This document shows, in pieces, positions 24,958 to 33,206 of a stretch of DNA of 64,000 nucleotides. Origin of the DNA: CAVYXZ01 sp965223835 (GTDB lineage: Bacteria > Chloroflexota > Anaerolineae > Aggregatilineales > Phototrophicaceae). The stretch spans positions 4,650,001-4,714,000 of the forward strand of contig CBDCXQ010000001.1 in assembly GCA_965223835.1 (NCBI GenBank). Direction: 5' to 3'. The position numbers and the translations under genes were made by a program. Under the pieces are notes generated by a model. It was given only the letters and a program-made list of their open reading frames with translations. It was not told where the DNA came from and ran no database searches. Positions within the stretch are counted from its first letter, which is position 1. Every line of letters begins with the position of its first letter.

Positions 24958-26391
24958 CATGAGTCATCCCGAACTTTGCCAAAGAAATTGTAAAGTAGGT
25001 GGATGGCTCATCCACAAGCGACTGAGAGCAGAGCGCAAACGGTAAAGAGGCAAAGAGACCTCACGAAGTCGTTTGCCAGTGCGGTGACACCAGTGTCGCA
25101 GAAGCCAGTTTTTGAGTGCCTCAAAGTTAGAATGCAAGAGAGATAGCAAAAAAGCATAGACAAGAGCAACCATCATCATGAGTTTGATGCGGTTTTGCCA
25201 TGACCACAGGCGAGGACTTTCAAGTGCGAGTTCAGTTTTGGCATAACGATAGGTCATTTCGATTTGCCAGCGACGTGCGTAAATAAAGACCATGCGCCAG
25301 GCATCATCAAGAGAATGAATAGGTTCATTGGTGAGCAAATACCAGGGTTTTTTGCTTTTCCCTGGACGTGATACCACTAGAAATAGAGGCTGGTCAGGAT
25401 AGTCTGCATGGGTCACCGGCACATAAATAATACCTGTCTTGCGCCAACACTGTCGTCTGGCATCCCAAATCAAGCGGTGATCCATACTCCGTTTACCCCG
25501 TGTGATTTTCCAGGCACAGCGTTTGCCGTTTGCATCAACGAGGTGATATTTTGTCTGCCAGCGCAAAACAAAACGCACATCAAAGCGAAAGGCTTGTTTG
25601 AGCCAGGGACTACTGGCATAACCACGATCCCAAACATGAATGACTTGCCTCTTCCAGAAGTAAGCACAGCGATGAAGCAGTTGCGTCGCTGTCGGACGTT
25701 TACGTGTGGCAAATTTACCACGTCTTGTCCACCACTTCATTGCTGCTAACACCGGATGGCCTGACATACCAACAACGACTAATGTCATCCATTCCATGCC
25801 CGGAACAAAAATTGGACGACCTCCCGGTGGATTGAAATACCCCGGTTTAATTCGTTTCAGACGGGCTGCTTTGCTTGACCTGACAGCACATAAACCTTCA
25901 ACCGCAATACTTTCTGGCTTCTCAATAACACTCTCATCCCACAACACCAATGCCGTTTGACCCTGTCCGATCTGACTGGCTATGAACTCACTTGCTCCTT
26001 GCCACAAAAAACGACCTATGATCCAGCTTGACCAGCTTGCACTTCGTAACAAGTTGCTCAAGCGTTTTGTCCCTGCTGGTGCTTTATCTGGACTGAGAAT
26101 ATAGCCACCTAACTCACTCAACAACAAGCCATATTGACTGTGGCGAAATGTTAGCATCGCCAGCAATGTGCGTAGAAATGTCCGTACAAGACGTTTGTCG
26201 AGACGTTTATCTAATGTCACCAGCAACGGCGACACAAATCCTTCTAAGCCGTTGGCTAATTCTTGTGATTGATCTTGATTTGTTGCACAATCTACCATTG
26301 AAAAAGACCCCTTTCGGTTGTGATTTGTGGAAATCTCACTTTACCGACTGAGGTCTTTTTTGTCATCTCATAAAATTTGGGATGACTCATG
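24958..26391 (-). mobile_element. IS4-family insertion sequence, copy 2 (inverted)
   Basis: Same 1434-bp CATG-to-CATG unit as copy 1 but in opposite orientation; outside bases are CCAAA on the left and TCTAC on the right. Left end seen here is CATGAGTCATCCCGAACTT, right end AAATTTGGGATGACTCATG. Confidence 0.9.
24964..26298 (-). CDS. IS4-family DDE transposase (copy 2)
   Basis: 444 residues, identical in sequence to the transposases at 9866 and 40302, with D121, D224, E347 and the YREK motif intact. The leader hairpin over its ribosome site is at 26301-26361. Inverted relative to the other copies, so recombination with either could flip the DNA between them. Confidence 0.93.
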   Translation of the reverse strand: MVDCATNQDQSQELANGLEGFVSPLLVTLDKRLDKRLVRTFLRTLLAMLTFRHSQYGLLLSELGGYILSPDKAPAGTKRLSNLLRSASWSSWIIGRFLWQGASEFIASQIGQGQTALVLWDESVIEKPESIAVEGLCAVRSSKAARLKRIKPGYFNPPGGRPIFVPGMEWMTLVVVGMSGHPVLAAMKWWTRRGKFATRKRPTATQLLHRCAYFWKRQVIHVWDRGYASSPWLKQAFRFDVRFVLRWQTKYHLVDANGKRCAWKITRGKRSMDHRLIWDARRQCWRKTGIIYVPVTHADYPDQPLFLVVSRPGKSKKPWYLLTNEPIHSLDDAWRMVFIYARRWQIEMTYRYAKTELALESPRLWSWQNRIKLMMMVALVYAFLLSLLHSNFEALKNWLLRHWCHRTGKRLREVSLPLYRLRSALSRLWMSHPPTLQFLWQSSG

Positions 26392-26485
26392 TCTACAAGC
26401 ACAAGGTGCGTAGTAAGGTCAGTTAAATACAATACCTTCTGAGAATGTGCTGTTTTGCTTATGATCGGTACCCCATGAATTGCTT

Positions 26486-26845
26486 CTACTCGATCTCAAT
26501 GTAATCGGTGTAAATGACACCGAAGCCGTGGGCAAAAGTATTCCATTTCTCTATCAGTTCAGCGTTCCGTTTAACAGCTTCAGGATTATCGCTTTTCCAT
26601 TGTTTCGCTGCTTCTGTCTCCATTCCATCAGCGGAGATAAAGCGTTCGAATGTTTCGACATTTTCAATCTCGATCATCACAAGATATCTGCCCTCTCTGT
26701 CGCCCTTTATCCCTTTGAGCGTGTAGCCATTCACACCTGGGTAATTTTGTGTTTGGTTCGCTTCTTCAGCGACAAACTTCTCAAAATCCTCCGCCTTTAC
26801 ACCTGGACGAAGAGCAATCATGTGTATGCCAAATACCTTTGCCAT
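26486..26845 (-). CDS. Small hypothetical protein, probable dimeric alpha/beta-barrel
   Basis: 119 residues; pattern VFGIHMIALRPGVKAEDFEKFVAEE, then GRYLVMIEIENVETFERFI, resembles the ferredoxin-like dimeric alpha/beta-barrel group (EthD/ABM-type), where two copies form a small barrel. No catalytic residues are known. AAGGA lies before the ATG. An open frame on the opposite strand over the same bases has no ribosome site and is not supported. Confidence 0.75.
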   Translation of the reverse strand: MAKVFGIHMIALRPGVKAEDFEKFVAEEANQTQNYPGVNGYTLKGIKGDREGRYLVMIEIENVETFERFISADGMETEAAKQWKSDNPEAVKRNAELIEKWNTFAHGFGVIYTDYIEIE

Positions 26846-27151
26846 GTTCTTTTATCCTTTTGAGAAAATTAAAGCCAAAAGCACGTCCTGGCTTTTTGCA
26901 AGGCATTTTCGGTATATCGAATGGGTATTGATATCTGTTGCTGCCTCAGCTAAATCAGTAGCCGGATACCCTAGTTATACTTGATAAGCAATTTTGGAGA
27001 AAATCCAAAGGTTGTGTGCTAGTGCTTATGAAACTTGGTATTCTAGTCTTTGCGGCATATGGTGCTCACGGCTTCTCAGACCCTTGTCTTCACAAATTGG
27101 GTACTTGACAGGTTGATTTTGCCATAAAAGTCAGGTTCGTTATCGCTCAAG
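26846..27151. other. Intergenic stretch without recognised gene
   Basis: 306 bp between two minus-strand genes. Short imperfect inverted repeats only (for example ATATCGAAT and ATTGATAT near 26913-26932); no convincing coding frame, RNA gene or terminator. Confidence 0.5.
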
Positions 27152-27607
27152 TTAATCAGAATCAAGCACAAAAAATTCTGGTATGTGCTTTGGCGTGACA
27201 AATGTGGCAAGCTCGGTGCTAATCTGGGAGTGGTCGGAGGGGTCAATGAGTCTGATTTGGAATGTCGCTCCGGCATCACCACCGTCCCCAGTGACGATGT
27301 GTACCCAGTTTGTGGGGCAGGATCGCTTTAGTTTTAGCAAATAATCGTGTCTTTCAACCTGTGCCCTAATAAAATCCTTATAATATTGATGGGTTCCAAG
27401 CTTTCGCACCAGTTCCACTTCACCCCGGACCAATCCGGTCTCTTTTTCAATTTCTCGAAACAACCCATCAAGAGGCGATTCACCAGCGTCCAGATTACCA
27501 CCGGGAAACCGCAGCCCATCCGCACCCGGAAATGTGAGGGTCAGCAAGCGAGTTTGATCGCCGTGATGGCTCAGTATCAAACCAAATGCTTTTTTGCGCA
27601 GTGTCAT
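27152..27607 (-). CDS. Nudix hydrolase with altered Nudix box
   Basis: 151 residues. Nudix box at about 37-59: GNLDAGESPLDGLFREIEKETGL fits Gx5Ex7REUXEEXGU, except that the first Glu of the EE pair is Lys (REIEKETGL). The second Glu, normally the key metal ligand, remains. Family members hydrolyse nucleoside diphosphates linked to other groups. The substitution may change metal binding or substrate; activity is uncertain. AGAGG lies upstream of the ATG. Confidence 0.8.
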   Translation of the reverse strand: MTLRKKAFGLILSHHGDQTRLLTLTFPGADGLRFPGGNLDAGESPLDGLFREIEKETGLVRGEVELVRKLGTHQYYKDFIRAQVERHDYLLKLKRSCPTNWVHIVTGDGGDAGATFQIRLIDPSDHSQISTELATFVTPKHIPEFFVLDSD

Positions 27608-27655
27608 ATGTTTTTGGTCCTCTCAGTCGATTCACAAATGGGCTGAATTGGCCTC

Positions 27656-27686
27656 TTGACTTTCATCCCACTCGAAGGTGTATACT
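27656..27686 (+). promoter_or_regulatory. Possible promoter of the 27820 gene
   Basis: TTGACT (27656-27661) and TATACT (27681-27686) with a 19-base spacer, about 130 bp before the small gene. Confidence 0.35.
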
Positions 27687-27819
27687 GGCAATCTGAGTGA
27701 CACATCATGGGTAGTCAGGTAATCACCACAACTTCATTGAATTAAACTTGTTTTAGGGAGCCTACAGGATAATTTCGATTCTGTCGGTGTCGAATTTGTG
27801 TGCCGAGGAGGCGTATTCA

Positions 27820-28011
27820 ATGATGGACTACTTTACGACACAGCGGCTGGCGCAGATCCGCCAGGAGGAAATGCTCAAGCAATTGACGATCACAACGGAG
27901 AAACGTCGGGCTGGATTTTGGGCGGCATTGCGCGCATCCAGACCCACCTTTGGGCGGGTGAAGCTCCCGAGCATTCCCGCTCCCAACCGTCGCCGTGTCT
28001 CGCGTACATGA
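27820..28011 (+). CDS. Small basic protein, unknown
   Basis: 63 residues from the ATG at 27820, chosen because a strong Shine-Dalgarno GAGGAGG (27805-27811) lies eight bases upstream; a GTG at 27787 lacks one. N-terminal helix MMDYFTTQRLAQIRQEEMLKQL, then a strongly basic Arg/Pro-rich tail (about 13 Arg and Lys in the last 35 residues), so RNA, DNA or membrane-surface binding is possible. Followed by a hairpin shared with the convergent DoxX gene. No family recognised. Confidence 0.6.
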   Translation: MMDYFTTQRLAQIRQEEMLKQLTITTEKRRAGFWAALRASRPTFGRVKLPSIPAPNRRRVSRT

Positions 28012-28039
28012 GCGGAAGCTGAACCAGATTTGATTGGCC

Positions 28040-28067
28040 GGGGGAACGTCCATGATGTTCCCCTTTA
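28040..28067. terminator. Hairpin between convergent genes
   Basis: GGGGAAC / GTTCCCC stem with a 9-base loop, followed on the plus strand by TTTATTATTT. It may terminate the small gene at 27820 and, read the other way, the DoxX gene whose stop is at 28072. Confidence 0.6.
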
Positions 28068-28071
28068 TTAT

Positions 28072-28452
28072 TTATGCTACCGGCAGCGGCACCAGCACAA
28101 ACCGCCCATAAGCGACGAACGCCGCCAGCGCCAACAACACGATGTTGGCAATAATATTTGGAAACTCGTTGTGTCGAAAATGTGTGATCGCCGCGCCAAT
28201 CATCGTTAAGACCAACCCCACACCGGCCAGGGGCGTAAGCACTGGCAGAATACCCGTGAGCGCCGGCAGAATTAAGCCGATTGCTGCCAATACCTCAAGC
28301 AGGCCAATTACCTTTATAATTGTCGGAGAGAAATCCTCAACCCAGCCCGCACGCTCCTTCATTTTTTCGATTGGCTGTGTTAATTTCATCATGCCAACCA
28401 TGCCGAACACCAGCGCCAATAATACCTGGACTACCCACAATGCAACGTTCAT
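28072..28452 (-). CDS. DoxX-like four-helix membrane protein
   Basis: 126 residues, four hydrophobic helices: ALWVVQVLLALVFGMVGMMKL, IIKVIGLLEVLAAIGLILPAL, LAGVGLVLTMIGAAITHF and IIANIVLLALAAFVAYGRF. The GMxKL and GLxExxxxIGLILP patterns fit the DoxX-like family, members of which associate with thiol or quinone metabolism in membranes; a precise role is unknown. Divergent from the TetR gene at 28580 with a palindrome between them. Confidence 0.82.
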   Translation of the reverse strand: MNVALWVVQVLLALVFGMVGMMKLTQPIEKMKERAGWVEDFSPTIIKVIGLLEVLAAIGLILPALTGILPVLTPLAGVGLVLTMIGAAITHFRHNEFPNIIANIVLLALAAFVAYGRFVLVPLPVA

Positions 28453-28486
28453 GTTGCCTCCTGTTCATTCATCACGTATTGTCTAA

Positions 28487-28500
28487 ACGACACCTGTCGT
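28487..28500. promoter_or_regulatory. Probable TetR operator between doxX-like and tetR genes
   Basis: ACGACA-CC-TGTCGT, a perfect 14-bp palindrome 35 bp upstream of the DoxX gene start. A second half-site AAACGACA lies at 28561-28568, just before the tetR ribosome site (GGAGG), so both genes may be controlled. Confidence 0.6.
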
Positions 28501-28579
28501 ATAAGATAGTATCTCGAGGATGAATGAATAGCAAACAACAAAGTCAATAAAGTGTTGGTTAAACGACAGCGGAGGCAAA

Positions 28580-29158
28580 ATGTTGCTTAATACTGAGAAA
28601 CTTGACCCCCGTGAGCAACGCACGCGCCAGTTATTACAGGCAGCGTTAGAAGAATTATTAAGCACGCAGCCGTTTAACAAGGTCTCAGTCCGGGATATTA
28701 CCGCCAGCGCCGGGATCAACCGGGCAACGTTTTACGACCACTTTACCGACAAATATGCCTTGCTCAATTATGTCGTCCAGGCGCGTTTCCAGGTCGCTTT
28801 AGACCAGCACCTAACGGTAAATTCAGCGTTTTCGGTGGACAATCTGGAACTTTTGATCCACGTAACGTGTGAATTCCTGGGGCAGTTTGTCGATCACTGT
28901 TCACCTGCCGAGCATGAAGGCGGAGCGATGATGTTGGAGACGCCGGTGCAGCAATATTTGCAAGCCGTTTTGCTGGATTGGTTGCAGTCATCATCGTCTG
29001 ACATCGCACCGGAAATCGTCGCTTCAGTGATGAGTTGGTCAATTATGGGTATCGCCCGTCAGTGGGCCTATGGCAACCGCGACCTGACAGCAGGAGCGAT
29101 GGCCGAACAAACACTGCCGTTGATCGTCGCGGGTGTTCAGCCTTATCTCAATGATTAA
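28580..29158 (+). CDS. TetR-family transcriptional regulator
   Basis: 192 residues. HTH at about 12-58: RTRQLLQAALEELLSTQ, then VRDITASAGINRATFYDHFTDKYALL, the TFYxHFxxK recognition segment being typical of the TetR/QacR group. The C-domain ends with a hydrophobic helix pair. It lies divergent to the DoxX-like gene and very probably represses it through the ACGACA palindrome. Confidence 0.88.
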   Translation: MLLNTEKLDPREQRTRQLLQAALEELLSTQPFNKVSVRDITASAGINRATFYDHFTDKYALLNYVVQARFQVALDQHLTVNSAFSVDNLELLIHVTCEFLGQFVDHCSPAEHEGGAMMLETPVQQYLQAVLLDWLQSSSSDIAPEIVASVMSWSIMGIARQWAYGNRDLTAGAMAEQTLPLIVAGVQPYLND

Positions 29159-29212
29159 TGAGGCAAAATCGGATTCAGCCGCATGCCGTGAATCCACGAT
29201 TTTGTGAAAGCG

Positions 29213-29662
29213 CTAAAAATAACCCTGCATGAGCCGAATGAACCAGATCGGAATCAATGGCTCGGATACGGTGTCGTACACTGAAGCATAGGGTTTGATA
29301 TCGAGGACCGGGGTGCCATCAATCGCGTCCAACCGGCGCACTTTAAGGATGGGGGCGGCGACTTCCAATACCTCGACGGCGGCGACGCCAATGGCATTGG
29401 GCCGGGTGCGCGTCCGCTGGGCAAAAACACCGACTTCCGGCATGTCATCGCGATTGCGCGGACGACTGACCAGATCAGCATTCAGATCAAACTGCGCCTC
29501 GTGCATATGATAAACGACCACAATATGCGACCAGCTTTCGATCCCCTGTAACCCAGGGACATAAGCTGCATCAACGTGGATTTCGGAGACAACATCGCCC
29601 CATTTTTCCTCAACCGGTTGGGTGATGGAGGAACGAACAATACCAATTGGCTGGATTTCCAT
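29213..29662 (-). CDS. trmO: TrmO/TsaA-type tRNA t6A37 N6-methyltransferase
   Basis: 149 residues, close to the core length of the UPF0066 family. Conserved segments: IQPIGIVRSS at the N-terminus, GIESWSHIVVVYHMH, GVFAQRTRTRPNAIG (usual GxFAxRSPxRPNPIG) and LDAIDGTPVLDIKPY. E. coli TrmO methylates N6 of threonylcarbamoyladenosine at position 37 of tRNA-Thr using SAM. Because this window also has two ThrRS genes, both touch threonine decoding, but no operon links them. Confidence 0.88.
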   Translation of the reverse strand: MEIQPIGIVRSSITQPVEEKWGDVVSEIHVDAAYVPGLQGIESWSHIVVVYHMHEAQFDLNADLVSRPRNRDDMPEVGVFAQRTRTRPNAIGVAAVEVLEVAAPILKVRRLDAIDGTPVLDIKPYASVYDTVSEPLIPIWFIRLMQGYF

Positions 29663-29720
29663 AGGCTTACCGTGACAAAGTATATAATAGGGCCATCATA
29701 GCACACCGGTCAGGTGTCTG

Positions 29721-30179
29721 TCAGGTCGGAAGCCAGTTAATAACGACCCCAATCGTCAGACCATACAACAAGTGCCCAATGAGGCTGTCGATCTGCATTT
29801 GCCCCACGACGAGGATATTATCCGGCATCCCCAGCAGCAGCGGCATTAAGATCAGTCCTCCCAGTATCCACCAGAAAAACCCGTAGGCGATGCCGATCAA
29901 GACCGTAACCATTGGTCGTTTGGTCGTGTTCAAGGCCATCACCATCCCAAAACCGGCCCCGATGATGGCGCTGATGACGATATGTAACCCGAAACCCACC
30001 GTCGCACTATTCTGCCCTATCAGCATCCCGACCATGGGCAGCATGTTGCTGATGACCATGATGATGCCAAACACCAACCCCCCGACCAGCCCGGCGATTG
30101 CCCCCAGCCGCAACAGACGCGAAGAGCGTTTTACGATGTTTGCAGGTGAAACCGTTTTCGATGGTTCAAGTGTAGACAT
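29721..30179 (-). CDS. Four-helix membrane protein, unknown
   Basis: 152 residues from the ATG at 30179, which has GAGG nine bases upstream; an ATG at 30206 lacks a clear site. Four helices with Gly-rich faces (LGAIAGLVGGLVFGIIMVIS, VGFGLHIVISAIIGAGFGMVMAL, VTVLIGIAYGFFWWILGGLIL, LIGHLLYGLTIGVVINWL). It resembles small putative membrane proteins sometimes annotated as DUF1440- or YagU-like, but I cannot assign it. Confidence 0.7.
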   Translation of the reverse strand: MSTLEPSKTVSPANIVKRSSRLLRLGAIAGLVGGLVFGIIMVISNMLPMVGMLIGQNSATVGFGLHIVISAIIGAGFGMVMALNTTKRPMVTVLIGIAYGFFWWILGGLILMPLLLGMPDNILVVGQMQIDSLIGHLLYGLTIGVVINWLPT

Positions 30180-30330
30180 CACAGTAAACCTCGTAATAAA
30201 AACCATTGCAAAACACCCGTAAAGTATAACATCGCACTTCGCATTGAGACCGAATTTTGTTAAGTATTCAGCTTGATTCTAACCGAGATTTCATACCCTG
30301 TGTTACACTACCCAAAACAAAACGGTGCTC

Positions 30331-31353
30331 ATGAAAATGATAAAATATGTGTGTGGGATTCTGCTGGTCAGTGTTTTTTGGCTGCCGGTCAGCGCACAGA
30401 CCGATCTATTGGATGAAGCGGCGCAACAATCGGCGGCAGGAGATTATCGCGCCGCGCTCGAAATATATGATGAATATCTCCTGGAAAACCCGGAGGATGC
30501 CGAAGTCTATGGATTCCGGGCGCTGGCCCACATTGCCCTGGCCGATCTGGATGCGGCGTTAACCGATATTGGGACCGGTATCCGCTATGCCGAGGATGAG
30601 CCAGAATTAGCCGCCCGGCTGCTGGTGCTTCGTGCTGAATTCCATGTTCGCGCTGAAGACATCCCGGCAGCGCTGGTGGATTATGATGCGGCGCTGGAAT
30701 ATAATCCGGCATATCCGCTGGCCTATTTTAACCGCGCCCTGGTTCATGAATCAGTGGCCGATTATGATGCTGCATTGGCCGACTATACGGCCCTGATTGA
30801 GATTGCTGGCCGCGCTGTGCGTGTAACCCCCTACCTGCGGCGTGCGCAAATTCATTTGTTACTGGAGGACACTGAAGCGGCGCTGGCGGATTATACGACC
30901 GTGATTGAATTGGAACCCGATAACGCCGAGGTCTATATTCTACGCGGCCATCTCCACGCGGCGCTGGAAGACTGGCCTGACGCCGCTGCCGATTATGCGG
31001 AATGGCTGACCCAGATCGAGTCTGAGCGGCAATCGCACCTGGATTTGACCGGGAACACGACTCGGCGCTTGTCGATGGATTTTGGGCAGATCCATGAGTT
31101 ACCATTTCGCGCGGTTGTTGGACAACGGCTCACAGTAGCTGCCACCAGCCGGTCGGTCGATTCGATGGTCGTGGTACTGGACCCGGATGGCACACCGATA
31201 TTCGCCGATGACGATGGGGGTGACGGACTCAACGCCCAGATCACAAATCTCGCGCTGCCTGCCACTGGCGAATACACCTTGATCGTTGGTCACGCCCGCG
31301 GCGGCTGGGACGGTACGATTACCCTGCGATTTGGATTGACCGAGATTTTGTGA
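30331..31353 (+). CDS. Exported TPR protein with C-terminal pre-peptidase-like domain
   Basis: About 340 residues. Signal peptide MKMIKYVCGILLVSVFWLPVSA; an in-frame GTG two codons earlier (30325) is an alternative start. Residues 30-230 form about six TPR units (for example AEVYGFRALAHIALADLDAALTDI and PLAYFNRALVHESVADYDAALADY). The last 100 residues (RAVVGQRLTVAATSRSVDSMVVVLDPDGTPI...GEYTLIVGHARGGWDG) resemble bacterial pre-peptidase C-terminal domains, secreted beta-sandwiches. Probably an extracytoplasmic scaffold. Confidence 0.8.
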   Translation: MKMIKYVCGILLVSVFWLPVSAQTDLLDEAAQQSAAGDYRAALEIYDEYLLENPEDAEVYGFRALAHIALADLDAALTDIGTGIRYAEDEPELAARLLVLRAEFHVRAEDIPAALVDYDAALEYNPAYPLAYFNRALVHESVADYDAALADYTALIEIAGRAVRVTPYLRRAQIHLLLEDTEAALADYTTVIELEPDNAEVYILRGHLHAALEDWPDAAADYAEWLTQIESERQSHLDLTGNTTRRLSMDFGQIHELPFRAVVGQRLTVAATSRSVDSMVVVLDPDGTPIFADDDGGDGLNAQITNLALPATGEYTLIVGHARGGWDGTITLRFGLTEIL

Positions 31354-31387
31354 TCGTCCCGGCAAATCAAACGCCTGTTGACGCCGC

Positions 31388-32290
31388 ATGAATAGCGCTA
31401 CCTGCCAACAGATCGTCGCGCAGTTTGCACCCGGCAGCACCATCGTGCGAATGTGGTCGCTCACCGGTGGCGTCTCCGCCCAGGTCACGGCGCTGGAAAT
31501 CGAACAACCTGATGGGCAGCGCCATACCATGATTGTGCGCCAGCATGGGCCGACAGATCTCGCCGCCAATCCCCACATCGCCACGACCGAATTCAAATTA
31601 TTGCAGCAACTACAAGCGGCAGGCATCCCGGTGCCGACGCCGTATCATGTGGGCGAATCCGGCATGATCTTGCCCACGCCCTATATCATCATGGAATTTG
31701 TTGACGGTCAGACCAATTTCCAGCCAACGAATCTGGCCGACTCCCTGTCGCAGATGGCGACGACACTGGCAGCAATTCATCAAGTGGACCGCTCTAACCT
31801 GGATTTCCTCTGGGACAAAACCACGCACTATCCCAATCAATTCGATGAACGACCGCGACAACTGGACGAATCACTGGATGAAGGCCGCATTCGCTCCATG
31901 CTGGAGATAGGTTGGCCGCCAACCTTCAATCCGACTTGCCTGCAACATGGCGATTACTGGCCGGGCAATCTCCTGTGGCGCGATGGTCAATTGGTTGCCG
32001 TGATTGATTGGGAAGATGCTGCATTGGGCGATCCGCTGGAGGACCTCGCCAACACCCGATTAGAAATCCTGTGGGTGTTGGGCGCGGAGGCCATGCAGCA
32101 ATTTACGCAGCGTTATCAAGCACTCAGGCCCGACCTGGATTACACCGATCTGTCCCTCTGGGATTTATGCGCCGCGTTACGACCCGCTGGCAAATTGCGT
32201 ACATGGGGATTGGACGCGACGACTGAAAAGCGATTCCGTGAGCGCCATCACTGGTTTGTCGAGCAGGCGTTTGATGCGATTCGTGAATGA
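31388..32290 (+). CDS. APH-family phosphotransferase
   Basis: 300 residues, aminoglycoside-phosphotransferase/choline-kinase-like fold. Catalytic loop LQHGDYWPGNLLW (HGDxxxxN) near residue 185 and the metal-binding IDWEDAALGDPLEDLA near 205. ATP-binding Lys region is less clear. Many such enzymes act on small alcohols rather than antibiotics, and this one has no resistance-gene context. It starts 34 bp after the TPR gene and may be co-transcribed with it. Confidence 0.85.
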   Translation: MNSATCQQIVAQFAPGSTIVRMWSLTGGVSAQVTALEIEQPDGQRHTMIVRQHGPTDLAANPHIATTEFKLLQQLQAAGIPVPTPYHVGESGMILPTPYIIMEFVDGQTNFQPTNLADSLSQMATTLAAIHQVDRSNLDFLWDKTTHYPNQFDERPRQLDESLDEGRIRSMLEIGWPPTFNPTCLQHGDYWPGNLLWRDGQLVAVIDWEDAALGDPLEDLANTRLEILWVLGAEAMQQFTQRYQALRPDLDYTDLSLWDLCAALRPAGKLRTWGLDATTEKRFRERHHWFVEQAFDAIRE

Positions 32291-32317
32291 TGGTCAACAT
32301 TTCACGAATATTGATGG

Positions 32318-32710
32318 TCATTTCATCCGCAGCACCGCCGCTGCCGAGGGTCGAAAGCCACATTTGACATAGAATGCTTCGAGGCTCGGGTCATAATCGA
32401 CGTGCAGCCAATCAAGATCATATGCCCGTGCCGCCTCAATCGCCGTTTTTACGATTTCCACGCCGATGCCCCGCCGCCGAAAGTCGGGATGAACAGTGGT
32501 GTCCAGGATGAAGCCATGCTGTGCGCCATCCCAGGCGACGTTGACATAGCCAATCAACCGGGAACCAGCATAGGCGCAGACCCACAACAGGCTGCGCTCA
32601 TGGACCGGGCTGAAGTCCCATTCTTCATGCCGGGGCCACGACACGGCAAACAGCGGATTAAGTTCGGCATTGCTCACCGGTGGACGAACTTTATAGATAA
32701 TTTCATTCAT
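32318..32710 (-). CDS. GNAT-family N-acetyltransferase
   Basis: 130 residues. Acetyl-CoA binding motif A: LDTTVHPDFRRRGIGVEIVKTAIEAA (RRxGIG type), then DWLHVDYDPSLEAFYVKCGFRPS as motif B. Substrate unknown. The start overlaps the end of the Nudix gene by eight bases, so the two are probably translated as a pair. Confidence 0.85.
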   Translation of the reverse strand: MNEIIYKVRPPVSNAELNPLFAVSWPRHEEWDFSPVHERSLLWVCAYAGSRLIGYVNVAWDGAQHGFILDTTVHPDFRRRGIGVEIVKTAIEAARAYDLDWLHVDYDPSLEAFYVKCGFRPSAAAVLRMK

Positions 32711-33173
32711 GAGTTAAGGTGAATAGGTCGCTATTGGCAGGTCGGTTTAATGCTTCAATGAGCATATCAATTGTTCCCGGCATATACAGGGTGACAGTCT
32801 TTAGCTGGTCAAGTTTAACCCAGCGCACCGCTGTTTGGTCAGGGTCCGGTGTTTCTGGTAGACAGGGTTCACAATTGGGCAGCAAAGCACACTTGAATAA
32901 AAAGGACAGGGAACGCTGGGAACCAAACGCATAATTGAGGTATTTGGGATCATATTCCCCGACATACAGCAGGTGCTCAATCGTGACGGTTGCTGCCGTT
33001 TCTTCCCAGACTTCGCGGTGCAGGGCTTCGTAGATCGATTCGTCGGGTTCGACCCCCCCACCGGGAAAATTGTAATGGATGCCGTTCTCATCATCATACT
33101 CAACCAGCAGAACCGACTCATCACGCACAATCACCGCCGTCGGACGGATACGAAAATATGGAATTGGCATCAT
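32703..33173 (-). CDS. Nudix hydrolase
   Basis: 156 residues. Nudix box GGGVEPDESIYEALHREVWEETAATV at about 37-62, with all three catalytic Glu present and the usual Gly near the end replaced by Ala. Flanked by RPTAVIVRDESVLLVEYDDE and AVRWVKLDQL, typical of ADP-ribose or NTP pyrophosphohydrolase-like members. It overlaps the GNAT gene downstream and begins 33 bp after the split OLD nuclease gene. Confidence 0.88.
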   Translation of the reverse strand: MMPIPYFRIRPTAVIVRDESVLLVEYDDENGIHYNFPGGGVEPDESIYEALHREVWEETAATVTIEHLLYVGEYDPKYLNYAFGSQRSLSFLFKCALLPNCEPCLPETPDPDQTAVRWVKLDQLKTVTLYMPGTIDMLIEALNRPANSDLFTLTHE

Positions 33174-33206
33174 GCTAATCCAGAGCTTTGACGAATAAGA
33201 AAATTA

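Larger units (their letters stand above)
24911..26430. repeat. Short TTACGCA-ended element interrupted by IS copy 2
   Basis: A perfect 10-bp direct repeat AGTTAAATAC (24911-24920 and 26421-26430) flanks the IS plus 37 bp on the left (beginning TTGATGTTACGCA) and 29 bp on the right (ending TGCGTAGTAAGGTC). Removing the IS and one CATG leaves about 70 bp with partly inverted ends. This looks like a small non-autonomous element with a target duplication into which the IS jumped. Confidence 0.5.

Noticed and set aside
26480..26863. Plus-strand open frame opposite the 119-residue protein
   Set aside because: No ribosome site and Cys/Phe/Leu-rich non-protein-like composition; the minus-strand frame has AAGGA and a sensible fold pattern.
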